This document shows positions 17,160-24,620 of a stretch of 56,380 nt of DNA, in pieces. The first letter of the stretch is position 1; the number at the start of each line of letters is the position of its first letter. This DNA is from a virus, in IMG/VR virus record IMGVR_UViG_3300010885_029793, positions 1 through 56,380 of that record, one strand, 5' to 3'. Both the position numbers and the translations under genes were made by a program. The notes below the pieces were generated by a model. That model saw only the letters and a program-made list of their open reading frames with translations, did not search any database and was not told the DNA's origin.

Positions 17160-18763
17160 TAGCGACCGGTATATCGACCCGCCTTGCGGTAATCCATAGG
17201 TGTTGGATCCTTCAGTCGAGCCGGACCCGGAGACGGGACGCGGGTCTTTTCGGAAGGCGAGGCCAAGAAAAAAGGGTCGCGGGCGTCCCCCTGACCGCCC
17301 GGATGGAGAACAATGACGGCCGCGCCCATTTTTTCGCCGGTTTCGGTTCCTTCGGAATCTTCGTCGCCGTCGGGTTCCTGGTGTCCGCCTGGGAAGCCGG
17401 GATTCCCGGCGGCCGCCGGTGGCGCGGGTTGAGCGGGTTGAGCTTGAGCGTAAAAGATTTCGTCGGACTTGTCGGCCGGAAGACCGATCGCGTTCCGATA
17501 TTCCGAGCGCCGGATGCCGCCGTATTCCTTGTAGGCTTTGCCGGCCCGGTCCCAGATTTCGCCCTGGGCTTCGCGAAGACAGGGGATTCCGTGGTACGAA
17601 TACCGGACGCGTTGCCGGCGTGGATCGCCCATGCCGGGATCGCCCAGGAGCGACCGCGTGAAGCATTCGGCAAGGCTTGCTTGCATCGGAATTTGCGTGT
17701 CTTCGTAATAGCCCCGTCGGGCTTCGGCCATGTTGTTATAGGTTTTGTGTTGGGCGCCGCTGGTCAAACCGGCAACCATTGGATTGACGCCCGTCAAAGC
17801 GCATATCAGGTCTTCCATTCGAGCCGGGATGCGGTCTAGCGCCAGTTGCTCGGGCGACCACCCGATTGGCGTCACCGTGACCGGTAGCGTCGACACGTAC
17901 GGTTCGCCGCGACCTTCGCCCGTGAATTGTTCCTTCCACGTGTTCTTCATTCGCCGGGCCTGGTCGACGCCGCCCGGAACGCCGTTGCCGCCCGATGGCG
18001 AGATCACGACCGACGGGATTCCGCTATTCCGCAAGACCGCCGCCGTGAACGTGTCGACTTCATTCAAGCCGCATACAAGCCGGGCCGCCGCCGCCTTGAA
18101 GTCGCTCAAGCCCTTTCGCGGGTTGCGTGGGTCCAGGCCGCCCCATCGCCAATGAAGGACGTCTTTTGGATCAACGATGTACGTTCGGCCGTTCACGTAG
18201 TATTTGTAAAGCGAGATAAATTCCTTCCCCGAAGGATCCCAGGCCGGTTCCATCATCCACGGTGGAGTCCACCACATTTCGACCGGGATTCCGGCCGCCG
18301 ACCGAACCTTGATCGCGTACGCGTTGCCATCAATGATCGCCGACAACGCCAACGCTGCCTCGAACGCGAACGAATCGTATCCGGGGTTCGGGTTTTCGAT
18401 CAACGATACCAACGGGTGATCGAATATTGCCTCTTCCTGTTCAGCACTGGCCGCCTTGGACACGACCTGAAGTTGTGGTTGCGGGAAATTCGTCTTGATC
18501 ACGCGCAAACAGGCCGCCGTCGGAGCGTTCCGCCAGGTGTCGCCGGCCGCCGCTTCGTAGTCAAAGTCTGCGCCGGGCTGAAGCGACGTTAGCCATCGCA
18601 CGCCGGCCGCGTCGCCGGCGCCAAAGCCGTTCATGCCATCATGGACCATTGATCCGCTTGGCAACGGTGGCAAGCCGGGATTCCCGCTGGTCGCGTAACC
18701 CTTGGTGCCGATGCCCGCCAACCACGATCGAAGTTCGGGCGAATCGCCGTCGTGAATTCCCAT
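17159..18763 (-). CDS. portal protein, HK97 type
   Basis: 534 residues. After a Gly/Pro-rich start the portal core is seen: ACLRVIKTNFPQPQLQVVS, LIENPNPGYDSFAFEAALAL, VLHWRWGGLDPRNPRKGLS, RMKNTWKEQFTGEGRGEPYV, GWSPEQLALDRIPARMEDLICALTGVNP. These are typical of HK97/SPP1-like portals, the dodecameric DNA channel. The last ~90 residues are Pro/Gly/Asp-rich. ATG at 18763 has a GGGGGG ribosome site and lies 11 nt after the terminase stop. A run CCCTTTTTTC at 17276-17267 could allow -1 slippage into the MuF frame. Confidence 0.92.
   Translation of the reverse strand: MGIHDGDSPELRSWLAGIGTKGYATSGNPGLPPLPSGSMVHDGMNGFGAGDAAGVRWLTSLQPGADFDYEAAAGDTWRNAPTAACLRVIKTNFPQPQLQVVSKAASAEQEEAIFDHPLVSLIENPNPGYDSFAFEAALALSAIIDGNAYAIKVRSAAGIPVEMWWTPPWMMEPAWDPSGKEFISLYKYYVNGRTYIVDPKDVLHWRWGGLDPRNPRKGLSDFKAAAARLVCGLNEVDTFTAAVLRNSGIPSVVISPSGGNGVPGGVDQARRMKNTWKEQFTGEGRGEPYVSTLPVTVTPIGWSPEQLALDRIPARMEDLICALTGVNPMVAGLTSGAQHKTYNNMAEARRGYYEDTQIPMQASLAECFTRSLLGDPGMGDPRRQRVRYSYHGIPCLREAQGEIWDRAGKAYKEYGGIRRSEYRNAIGLPADKSDEIFYAQAQPAQPAPPAAAGNPGFPGGHQEPDGDEDSEGTETGEKMGAAVIVLHPGGQGDARDPFFLASPSEKTRVPSPGPARLKDPTPMDYRKAGRYTGR
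17267..17276 (-). promoter_or_regulatory. candidate -1 ribosomal slippery site between portal and MuF genes
   Basis: The minus strand reads C CCT TTT TTC in the portal frame, which contains two overlapping X_XXY_YYZ heptamers (CCCTTTT and TTTTTTC). Slipping back one base enters the long MuF frame, which stays open upstream to 17666 and has no canonical start until 17084. This would give a portal-MuF fusion besides free portal. Sequence-level hypothesis only. Confidence 0.35.
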
Positions 18764-18774
18764 GATCCCCCCTG

Positions 18775-20316
18775 TTAGACCAGATCGAACTCGACCGATC
18801 CGACGGTATCGAGCCAACCGCAAAGATTCGCCCAGGCCATCACGAGATCGTCATGGTATCCGGGCGGTGATTCGGTGCCGCCGGTTGCCGTGACGCGATA
18901 GACCTGAAGTTCGTCGAGCGTCGCTTGGGTTCGGATTCGCATCCATCCGTCGCGAAGTCGGGCCGCCAGTCCGGAGACCGCCGTCGGCTTCGTGGCGGCC
19001 GTTGTCAGCCATCCTTGCGACCCGTCGACGCCCGACAGGATGACGACGTCGCCGAACGCCTGGCGATGATTCAGGCCGACCAGGACCGCGTGTCCGTGGT
19101 TGTTGCGTTCCACCAGAACCCACGCCCCGAACTCTCGGGCGATGATCCAAAGCCGTCGCGCGTATTCGTCGGGTTCCCATCGGCCGTGAAGCGTGCCCCA
19201 TTCCACGCCCGCCGCATCGACCAGGACGGCCGCAGAATAGTCGCCAACCGGAACGCCGTCGCGTTGTTTGCCCTCGGCGACGTCGGCCGAAATGATCAGT
19301 CGCCCGCCGGCCGCCCGTTTTTTGATTTCGTCGGGCGTTGCGTACAACCGCAACGATCCGTCCGCCAGGTCGGCCAACGATTCGCCGAACAGATCGAGGC
19401 TGATCGGCTGGGCGACGTTTGCCGCTTGTTTTTGAAGCCATGCCGCCAGGAACCGCAACCGGCCCGACGAGATGAACGCTTCGAGTGCATTCGCCGGATA
19501 TTCCTGTGGAATTAGCGCGGGATCATCGCTTTCGGACGTGACCTTTGCGTACCAGGCATCGTCGCGACCGGGTCGCGATGACCAGGGTAAGAAGATCGCC
19601 TTGAAGTCGTTGATCTTGGCGACGGCTTTGGTCCAGAGCGAGTGAAACAGGCCGCCCAGGCCGTTGGCGGTCGATAGCACGATGAGCCGGCCGCCGGCGT
19701 CGATGGTTGGTTTGGCCGCGCGGTACAGTTCCGATCCCCACGCCATCCAGGCGCATTCGTCGAAGATCGCCAAACTGGCGGTAAACGATCGGCCGGCCCC
19801 CTTGGTCGCGGGTAGGGATCGGATCAACGACCCGTTCGCGAATCCGAATTCGGATTTTGTGTCGGCGTCGCCCGGTCGATGCGGGCAATAGGCTTTGATC
19901 CAGTCGGGCAAGCGATCGTAAACCGCCTTGATTCTCCGAAGCATTTCGTTGGCTTCAAGTTGCCCTTTCGAAAAGAGCAAAACCAGCCGTCCGGGCTTGA
20001 AGATGCAAAGCCACAACGCAAAGACGCAAACCAGCCAGGTGATCCCCAATTGCCGGGCCTTGAGGATGACCGTTAGCCTTTCGTTTTGAAGGTCTTCCAT
20101 TACCCGCCATTGATCGGGCCAAAGCCGGAACGGCATCGCGGCCGAACTTTCGCCCTGGGTGTCGTCGATCACGGCGAACGTGTCGGCGAAATACGCCGCC
20201 GAGGCCGCGCAGCGGTCGATTTCGGTTCCGTGGTCGGCACCGGCCGCCAGGTCGCGTCGCCGGCGTTCCACGGCCGCCCGAGCCCGTAATGGCGAATGGA
20301 AAAAGACCGGCCGCAT
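18775..20316 (-). CDS. terL: terminase large subunit
   Basis: 513 residues. The ATPase domain shows the variant Walker A KARQLGITW (about residue 86) and Walker B LAIFDECAWM; the nuclease domain follows with ISADVAEG, the ERNNHGHAVL segment and the late GYHDDLVMAWA acidic motif. This is the standard packaging motor with endonuclease (cuts concatemers, pumps DNA through the portal). ATG at 20316 is preceded by AAGGGGG. Gene order small subunit, large subunit, portal is complete. Confidence 0.95.
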   Translation of the reverse strand: MRPVFFHSPLRARAAVERRRRDLAAGADHGTEIDRCAASAAYFADTFAVIDDTQGESSAAMPFRLWPDQWRVMEDLQNERLTVILKARQLGITWLVCVFALWLCIFKPGRLVLLFSKGQLEANEMLRRIKAVYDRLPDWIKAYCPHRPGDADTKSEFGFANGSLIRSLPATKGAGRSFTASLAIFDECAWMAWGSELYRAAKPTIDAGGRLIVLSTANGLGGLFHSLWTKAVAKINDFKAIFLPWSSRPGRDDAWYAKVTSESDDPALIPQEYPANALEAFISSGRLRFLAAWLQKQAANVAQPISLDLFGESLADLADGSLRLYATPDEIKKRAAGGRLIISADVAEGKQRDGVPVGDYSAAVLVDAAGVEWGTLHGRWEPDEYARRLWIIAREFGAWVLVERNNHGHAVLVGLNHRQAFGDVVILSGVDGSQGWLTTAATKPTAVSGLAARLRDGWMRIRTQATLDELQVYRVTATGGTESPPGYHDDLVMAWANLCGWLDTVGSVEFDLV

Positions 20317-20328
20317 AGACCGGCCCCC

Positions 20329-20916
20329 TTATGGCTTGTGTGCGTCCAAGATGGCGTCAAGTTCGCGGTCGGAAAGCGAAGACGGATCGGACGTGGCCGC
20401 CCCGATGACGCCCTGTTCGATTTCCGCGACGACCTTGGCGAATGTCGCCATATCGCGGGCCGCCCAGCGGACCGGGTGAAGATGGATTTCTTCGATCGTT
20501 TTACCGTCGGCTTTGGTGATGCGCTCAATTCGCTTGTCAGCGACCGGGAACCGCAACATCAACCGAAGTTTCGCCCGGATAGCCTGGGCGTCTTCGTATG
20601 CCTCGTCTAGCGCTTTGATCCGCCGCCGTTCCCACTTCCTGGCATCGGCCGCCGCTTCGCGGTCGCGGGCCGATTGCAACCAGTTGTCCCAGGATCGCGA
20701 ACGGTCGACCCACTTCCACCGGGCCGAAAATTCGCGAAGTTTCTGCTCGGTCGGTATCGGGTGGTTGTCCGGATTCGGACCGTCGGGACCCTGGACGTAT
20801 TCGCCGCGTGCCAACGCGGACGTGGAACGCGGAACCGCCTGATTGCGATAGATCAAAAAAAGCGAATACGCTCGATCCGATTCGCCCTTCTGTCGTTCCC
20901 AGGGTTGCGCGGCCAT
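20329..20916 (-). CDS. terS: terminase small subunit-like protein
   Basis: 195 residues. It begins MAAQPWERQKGESDRAYSLFLIYR, with KWVDRSRSWDNWL and a long basic/acidic helical region (ARKWERRRIKALDEAYEDAQ). The opening PWERQxGES.xAY pattern is common in small-subunit-like proteins next to large terminase genes; such proteins recognise phage DNA and regulate the motor. It ends 12 nt before the large subunit start. The family assignment is by pattern and position. Confidence 0.7.
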   Translation of the reverse strand: MAAQPWERQKGESDRAYSLFLIYRNQAVPRSTSALARGEYVQGPDGPNPDNHPIPTEQKLREFSARWKWVDRSRSWDNWLQSARDREAAADARKWERRRIKALDEAYEDAQAIRAKLRLMLRFPVADKRIERITKADGKTIEEIHLHPVRWAARDMATFAKVVAEIEQGVIGAATSDPSSLSDRELDAILDAHKP

Positions 20917-20919
20917 TGT

Positions 20920-21315
20920 TTAATCGGAATCGTCTTCCGCCTCGTCGGTTTCGGCGAATTCGTCGGCCAGTTCCCGGATTCGATCGGCAAATTCCGTCCT
21001 GGCGTCGGAACGGCCCTGTTCGCACGCGGCCTCGGTACGCTCACGCAATTGGGCCGCGTGAATCGACTTGGACCGGTCCATTTCCCGCCGGAAATCTATT
21101 TCCATCCCTGAAATCTTGGCGGTCAATCGGTCGCGATCGCGAACCAGGTCGCGGTATCGTTGCGATAGTTGTCCATATTTCTGATTCCATTCAGCCGTAC
21201 ACGCGTACCGATAGCTTTCTTCGGATTCGACGCGATCCCAGGCCGATTCTCGGCCTTGTAGATAGGCCGCTACCAGGCCGCCCAGCAGCGCAACGCCGCA
21301 AACAAAGCCGACCAT
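20920..21315 (-). CDS. Rz-like membrane-anchored coiled-coil protein (possible spanin)
   Basis: 131 residues: an N-terminal membrane segment (VGFVCGVALLGGLVAAYL, residues 2-19) followed by a long charged coiled coil (SQRYRDLVRDRDRLTAKISGME and onwards) and an acidic tail. This is the architecture of inner-membrane spanins that fuse the membranes at the end of lysis. It lies directly downstream of a holin-like gene and a CsrA-like gene. No partner outer-membrane lipoprotein is embedded in it, so spanin is a reasonable but unproven call. Confidence 0.5.
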   Translation of the reverse strand: MVGFVCGVALLGGLVAAYLQGRESAWDRVESEESYRYACTAEWNQKYGQLSQRYRDLVRDRDRLTAKISGMEIDFRREMDRSKSIHAAQLRERTEAACEQGRSDARTEFADRIRELADEFAETDEAEDDSD

Positions 21316-21327
21316 CGAGCCCCCCTT

Positions 21328-21510
21328 TTACGGCTTCGCCGGCCGTGGTTTTTCGTCGCGTTGGATCTCGTAGTTTCGGTCCGGGTCGTCGAACGCCAAT
21401 TGGACCGTCGCCGGCGACGACCGGAAGTCGTACGTCTTGATCCGGATCACGTCGCCGGACCGGTGCCTGATGGTGATCCAGTCGTCGTTCCGCCGCTTGA
21501 GTACTAGCAC
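21328..21510 (-). CDS. CsrA-like RNA-binding regulator
   Basis: 60 residues: MLVLKRRNDDWITI at the N-terminus, then VIRIKT, ATVQLAFDDPDRNY and EIQRDEK. This follows CsrA/RsmA (MLxLTRR, five short strands, then VxREE), including the RNA-contacting positions Leu4, Arg6 and the late Arg of IQRDE. CsrA dimers bind GGA motifs in mRNA leaders and block translation. The start is GTG at 21510, with GGAG 9 nt upstream. It sits inside the lysis/packaging cluster, suggesting control of late or host mRNAs. The strands near residue 20 carry a short insertion relative to CsrA. Confidence 0.65.
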   Translation of the reverse strand: MLVLKRRNDDWITIRHRSGDVIRIKTYDFRSSPATVQLAFDDPDRNYEIQRDEKPRPAKP

Positions 21511-21543
21511 GATTCGTTCTCCGTTTGCGTCTTGCGACCCCGA

Positions 21544-21783
21544 TCAGGCTGGCTTCGGCGAACTAGGATCTTTGGATAGCTGGTGAACGATGTTGGTTGC
21601 GATCGACAGAACGGCCGTGGCGACAACCGACCACGCGCCGAAGTCGACGCCGGACATGCCGTGGACCAGGAAGGTCAACGCCGCCCCGATAGCCGCGATG
21701 ACGGCCCCACGGATGATCGACGCGATCTGGGCCGCCAGAACCGGGCCGAACGCCTTGACCAGCAAAACAACAATCGGACCCAT
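21544..21783 (-). CDS. holin-like small membrane protein
   Basis: 79 residues with two to three hydrophobic segments (IVVLLVKAFGPVLAAQIASI, GAVIAAIGAALTFLV, SVVATAVLSIATNIV) and a short polar C-terminus (HQLSKDPSSPKPA). This fits a class I or II holin, which forms membrane lesions to time lysis. ATG at 21783 with CGGAG upstream. First gene of the late minus-strand series before terminase. A structural membrane role cannot be excluded. Confidence 0.55.
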   Translation of the reverse strand: MGPIVVLLVKAFGPVLAAQIASIIRGAVIAAIGAALTFLVHGMSGVDFGAWSVVATAVLSIATNIVHQLSKDPSSPKPA

Positions 21784-21855
21784 GTCAGAACTCCGAAATG
21801 AAAACGCCTGGCAAGAAAAAACCGAGCCGCACAATCTTTACGTGCAAGAACCGTA

Positions 21856-21918
21856 ACCCCGAATCGGGACAAATTATTTTGACCATCGCTTGACTATCAT
21901 CCGGCGAAGTCGTATATT
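21856..21918 (+). promoter_or_regulatory. early promoter P1 with upstream dyad
   Basis: -35 TTGACT (21890-21895), 17-bp spacer ending CCGGCGAAGTCG, -10 TATATT (21913-21918). The 15-bp dyad ACCCCGAATCGGGAC is at 21856-21870. A second TTGAC at 21879 marks an 11-bp insertion relative to the other promoters of the family. It drives 21964-22236. Confidence 0.85.
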
Positions 21919-21956
21919 AAAAGTGTGACGCGAACGAAACGCCTTCCACAAAGGAC
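21907..21956 (+). repeat. 50-bp promoter-leader repeat, copy 1
   Basis: Identical to 22354-22403. It runs from the spacer through the -10 and leader to the AAAGGAC ribosome site; the following gene starts also agree (both proteins begin MTNATA). This is a recent duplication of an expression cassette front. Confidence 0.95.
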
Positions 21957-21963
21957 TTAGACA

Positions 21964-22236
21964 ATGACCAACGCAACCGCCATCCTGACCGCCGACCAGA
22001 TCATCGCCGCCGCCAAAATCGTCGAAACCGAGATCGTAGATGCTTTGCGAGGCATCGACCTTTATCCGCTTCGTGGCGACGCGAAATACAACCTGGTCGA
22101 ATCGGTGACCGGCGTTTCCGATCGGGTCGCCGCCGACCAGATTATCCTTGAATCCCTGGTACGAATGATCGAGAGTGGAGAATTTCGGTTTGTTCGATCG
22201 GGCGACGAAATTGTCGGAATTACGGACGCGAACTAA
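21964..22236 (+). CDS. hypothetical early protein, single-gene unit
   Basis: 90 residues, starting MTNATAILTADQIIAAAKIVE, helical and acidic, ending in a small hairpin (FRFVRSGDEIVGITDAN). It has its own promoter (P1), an AAAGGAC ribosome site and a strong terminator, so it is an autonomous cargo unit. No family is recognised. The N-terminal six residues equal those of 22411-22728 because the promoter-leader-start block is duplicated; the rest is unrelated. Confidence 0.7.
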   Translation: MTNATAILTADQIIAAAKIVETEIVDALRGIDLYPLRGDAKYNLVESVTGVSDRVAADQIILESLVRMIESGEFRFVRSGDEIVGITDAN

Positions 22237-22266
22237 AGCCGACCGGCAAACCGCGATACGAAACGA

Positions 22267-22288
22267 CCCCGGGCAACCGGGGTTTTTT
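22267..22288 (+). terminator. intrinsic terminator after 21964-22236
   Basis: Stem CCCCGG-GCAA-CCGGGG followed by TTTTTT. Confidence 0.9.
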
Positions 22289-22313
22289 CATGCGCGGAAA
22301 TATTGCCAGAAAG

Positions 22314-22365
22314 TTACTGAATCGGGAACAAACGAGTTGACAACTATCCGGTAAAGTCGTATATT
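22314..22365 (+). promoter_or_regulatory. early promoter P2 with upstream dyad
   Basis: Dyad TTACTGAATCGGGAA (22314-22328), 8 bp, -35 TTGACA (22337-22342), 17-bp spacer with CCGGTAAAGTCG, -10 TATATT (22360-22365). Drives 22411-22728. Confidence 0.85.
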
Positions 22366-22403
22366 AAAAGTGTGACGCGAACGAAACGCCTTCCACAAAG
22401 GAC
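22354..22403 (+). repeat. 50-bp promoter-leader repeat, copy 2
   Basis: Identical to 21907-21956, offset 447 bp. Confidence 0.95.
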
Positions 22404-22410
22404 CAGACCG

Positions 22411-22728
22411 ATGACCAACGCAACCGCAACCGCAATCGTCGACGCCAGCCTGAGCACTTCCCGCGCTATTCTGGATTACCTGTTCGGCTGGGTTCGCGAA
22501 ACGGACGTCCCCGTCGCCAAAGCGAAACGGGTGGCTTGTGCCGCCGCCGGCGTGTGTGGTTCGGACGTCGCCGCCGCCTGGGACGCCGCGATGGATCTCG
22601 CCCTGGAATACCAGATGTTCCGGACGGTCAAGACCTGGAACTTCGAAACCGGCCGCATGGAAGACGGGTTGGATTTCGCGGCCGATTTCGCCCGCGATCG
22701 TTACTACGCGGATATTCACGGCCGATGA
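22411..22728 (+). CDS. hypothetical early protein, single-gene unit
   Basis: 105 residues, starting MTNATATAIVDASLSTSRAIL, helical, with VACAAAGVCGSDVAAAWDAAMDLALEY and a Phe/Tyr-rich end (FARDRYYADIHGR). ATG at 22411 follows the AAAGGAC site; an in-frame ATG at 22372 lies at the transcription start and is unlikely. Expressed from P2 and closed by its own terminator, so it is an independent cargo gene. No family is recognised. Confidence 0.7.
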   Translation: MTNATATAIVDASLSTSRAILDYLFGWVRETDVPVAKAKRVACAAAGVCGSDVAAAWDAAMDLALEYQMFRTVKTWNFETGRMEDGLDFAADFARDRYYADIHGR

Positions 22729-22754
22729 TCGGGCCGATCGCCAGGCTGAACCGA

Positions 22755-22776
22755 CCCCGGGAGACCGGGGTTTTTT
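22755..22776 (+). terminator. intrinsic terminator after 22411-22728
   Basis: Stem CCCCGG-GAGA-CCGGGG followed by TTTTTT, the twin of the one at 22267. Confidence 0.9.
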
Positions 22777-22801
22777 ATGCGCGGATGAATTGAATAAAAA
22801 G

Positions 22802-22852
22802 TTACCGAATCAGGAACAATGGTCTTGAACGCGTCCGGCGAAGTCGTATATT
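22802..22852 (+). promoter_or_regulatory. early promoter P3 with upstream dyad
   Basis: Dyad TTACCGAATCAGGAA (22802-22816), 8 bp, -35 TTGAAC (22825-22830), 16-bp spacer with CCGGCGAAGTCG, -10 TATATT (22847-22852). Drives 22910-23395. Confidence 0.85.
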
Positions 22853-22909
22853 GGACCGTGACGGCATGGGTCCCCATGTCGAAAACCACCACGGGAATGG
22901 AGCCACAAT

Positions 22910-23395
22910 ATGTCTCGTCAGTACCGACCGCGTCTGGAACCGATGGAATCGCGGGAACTGCTTTCGTCGTTCCACGGGCACGGGCACGGACACCAGCCGA
23001 AACCGCATCAGGCCGGCCACGTCCACCGATCCGAAGTTCAGGCGCCGCCGCATCAAACCAAGCAAAGCGGACATACCGGAACGTTAATCGCCGGGGATCT
23101 TGTCGACACGATCAACGGCGGACCGAATCTGAACGCCACCGCGACAATGGGCGGAAGCGGTTCGTTGATGATCGGCCGCACGCGATACACGGTCGGTTTT
23201 GGCTTTTCGCCGGCCGACGGCAAACTGGCGATCTCGACGGTCGACGGCGAAATTTTGGCCGACACGCAGATTCTTGAAGACGGTTCGGGCGGGAACTACA
23301 AAGTCACGTCCGCGACCGGGCAATTCGCTGGCGTGCATGGCACCGGAATCTTTTTGGTCCACGGCGGAACCGTCAGCCTTAACCCTCATCAGTAA
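22910..23395 (+). CDS. planctomycete-type exported protein with LEPMESRELLS N-terminal motif
   Basis: 161 residues. It opens MSRQYRPRLEPMESRELLSS, matching the LExRxLLS-type leader found on many planctomycete surface or secreted proteins. A His-rich stretch (HGHGHGHQPKPHQ, residues ~22-34) and Lys/His linker follow, then a ~100-residue beta-rich domain (GTLIAGDLVDTINGGPNL through GTGIFLVHGGTVSLNPHQ) without cysteines. The expression unit has its own early promoter (P3). It is probably a host-derived cargo gene whose product is exported and alters the cell surface of lysogens. The function of the beta domain is unknown; His residues suggest metal binding. Confidence 0.8.
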   Translation: MSRQYRPRLEPMESRELLSSFHGHGHGHQPKPHQAGHVHRSEVQAPPHQTKQSGHTGTLIAGDLVDTINGGPNLNATATMGGSGSLMIGRTRYTVGFGFSPADGKLAISTVDGEILADTQILEDGSGGNYKVTSATGQFAGVHGTGIFLVHGGTVSLNPHQ

Positions 23396-23429
23396 TTCCT
23401 AACACGACTTATTTCTGGAAGTCGTTCCA

Positions 23430-23633
23430 ATGTTTTTTCGCCGCCGACTTCGCCGCCGGACCTGGCAGAACCAACCGGTTCCCAAGCCAGAACCCAGTCC
23501 GTCGTATTTCGACCTGGAATTGACGGCCGATCAGTTGTTTTCGCTTGGCGATCAGATCGACCGGTCCGATCCAAGCGAATTCGATTTCCACGCCGACGCC
23601 GGCGACGTGAAACGCGATAGTCGGCCGCGATAA
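23430..23633 (+). CDS. hypothetical small basic protein
   Basis: 67 residues: an Arg-rich start (MFFRRRLRRRTWQNQ), a Pro-rich linker and an acidic second half (LTADQLFSLGDQIDRSDPSEF). ATG at 23430 lies 34 nt after the planctomycete-type gene, with CTGGAAG as a weak ribosome site. It is followed by a strong terminator, which supports it as the last gene of the P3 unit. Confidence 0.5.
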   Translation: MFFRRRLRRRTWQNQPVPKPEPSPSYFDLELTADQLFSLGDQIDRSDPSEFDFHADAGDVKRDSRPR

Positions 23634-23659
23634 ACGGGTTTCGTATTCCGCCAGGCTTT

Positions 23660-23692
23660 CAGGCTTCCGATCGTCGGAAGCCTGTTTTGTTT
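23660..23692 (+). terminator. intrinsic terminator
   Basis: Stem CAGGCTTCCGA / TCGGAAGCCTG with a 3-nt loop, followed by TTTTGTTT. Closes the P3 unit. Confidence 0.9.
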
Positions 23693-23705
23693 CCAGGAGG
23701 CTTGC

Positions 23706-23978
23706 ATGATATCCGGATTGCGGCCCGTTCCATCGAAGCGATTCGACGGGATCGTCGACCTTGCAAAAATCCGTGGCGATAAACGAGTTTTCGTTTTCGT
23801 TGCTGGCCGGTCTGGTTCACTCGGATCAGTTTTTCCGGTTGACCGGAACCAGTCGAACTGGGTCGCGGTCGATGATCGCGGGGAAACCCTCGATCGGTCG
23901 ATCGACCGGACCCGCGACCAGGCCGTCGCTTTGTTGGTATCCCATTGGCTGACCGGCCGCGTCAAGGCCGCCTCATAA
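23706..23978 (+). CDS. hypothetical protein
   Basis: 90 residues, starting MISGLRPVPSKRFDGIVDLAK, alpha/beta, with RVFVFVAGRSGSLGSVF. The ATG at 23706 has an excellent AGGAGG ribosome site. It lies just after a terminator with no obvious promoter between, so read-through or a weak promoter within 23630-23690 is needed. Its 3' end overlaps the convergent ParB-like gene by 6 nt. No family is recognised. Confidence 0.6.
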   Translation: MISGLRPVPSKRFDGIVDLAKIRGDKRVFVFVAGRSGSLGSVFPVDRNQSNWVAVDDRGETLDRSIDRTRDQAVALLVSHWLTGRVKAAS

Positions 23979-24620
23979 CGCTGAAGCCGACCGGATCAAC
24001 GACGCCGCAAAACCGACCGGCGTTCCACGGTCGGCGACGTGGCGATCGTACAGCGCCGTCAGGCCGGCCGCTTCGGATTCGATCATGGGGACCTCGACCG
24101 TACCCCAACGCAAGAACCCGACCATCGGAACCTCGTCGCCGCCATCGTCGTCGGCCCCTGGTTCATCGTCCGGTTCGTCGCCCGGTCCGCCGGCCGCCGC
24201 GATCAACGCGTCGGCTTCGGCTTCGGTAAATCCGGTGGCTTCGACGTCGAAACCATCTTCACGCAACCCGCTCAGGATGGCGCCAAGGACGTCTTGCGAC
24301 CATTCCGAGCCGTCGCCCGTGTGATTGTCGCGAATCGCGTACGCGACCAACGCGGCCCCTTCCAGGTCGCTTTCGATCGCCGCGATATGCGACCAGCCCG
24401 CCATCCGGGCGGCCGCGAAGGTTCCGTTGCCCGCCTTGACGATGCCGGCCCGAACCACGATCGGCTTTTGCTGGCCGTAGGTCGTCAGGCTTTCGCGAAT
24501 GTCGATCAGGTTCAAGGCCGAATGGAATCGGGCGTTCGCCGGGTCCGGCGATAGCGAATCCACGGCAACCAAAAACGGTTCGATCGCGGGGTTGCCCTTC
24601 CATGTCTGACTCTGGCTCAT
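23973..24620 (-). CDS. ParB-like (ParB/sulfiredoxin fold) protein
   Basis: 215 residues. LVAVDSLSPDPANARFHSALNL, then RESLTTYGQQKPIVVR, then KAGNGTFAAARMAGWSHIAAI is the N-terminal ParB fold (motif GNGTxxAAxxxGW), followed by VAYAIRDNHTGDGSEW. Phage members act as CTP- or ATP-dependent DNA-binding proteins or nucleases and often sit beside a DNA methyltransferase, as here. An acidic Gly/Asp/Pro linker separates a C-terminal piece. No HTH partner-binding region as in chromosomal ParB, so partitioning is unlikely. Confidence 0.8.
   Translation of the reverse strand: MSQSQTWKGNPAIEPFLVAVDSLSPDPANARFHSALNLIDIRESLTTYGQQKPIVVRAGIVKAGNGTFAAARMAGWSHIAAIESDLEGAALVAYAIRDNHTGDGSEWSQDVLGAILSGLREDGFDVEATGFTEAEADALIAAAGGPGDEPDDEPGADDDGGDEVPMVGFLRWGTVEVPMIESEAAGLTALYDRHVADRGTPVGFAASLIRSASAL

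Noticed and set aside
22288-22719. Minus-strand frame opposite 22411-22728
   Set aside because: The plus gene has promoter, ribosome site and terminator; the reverse frame has none.
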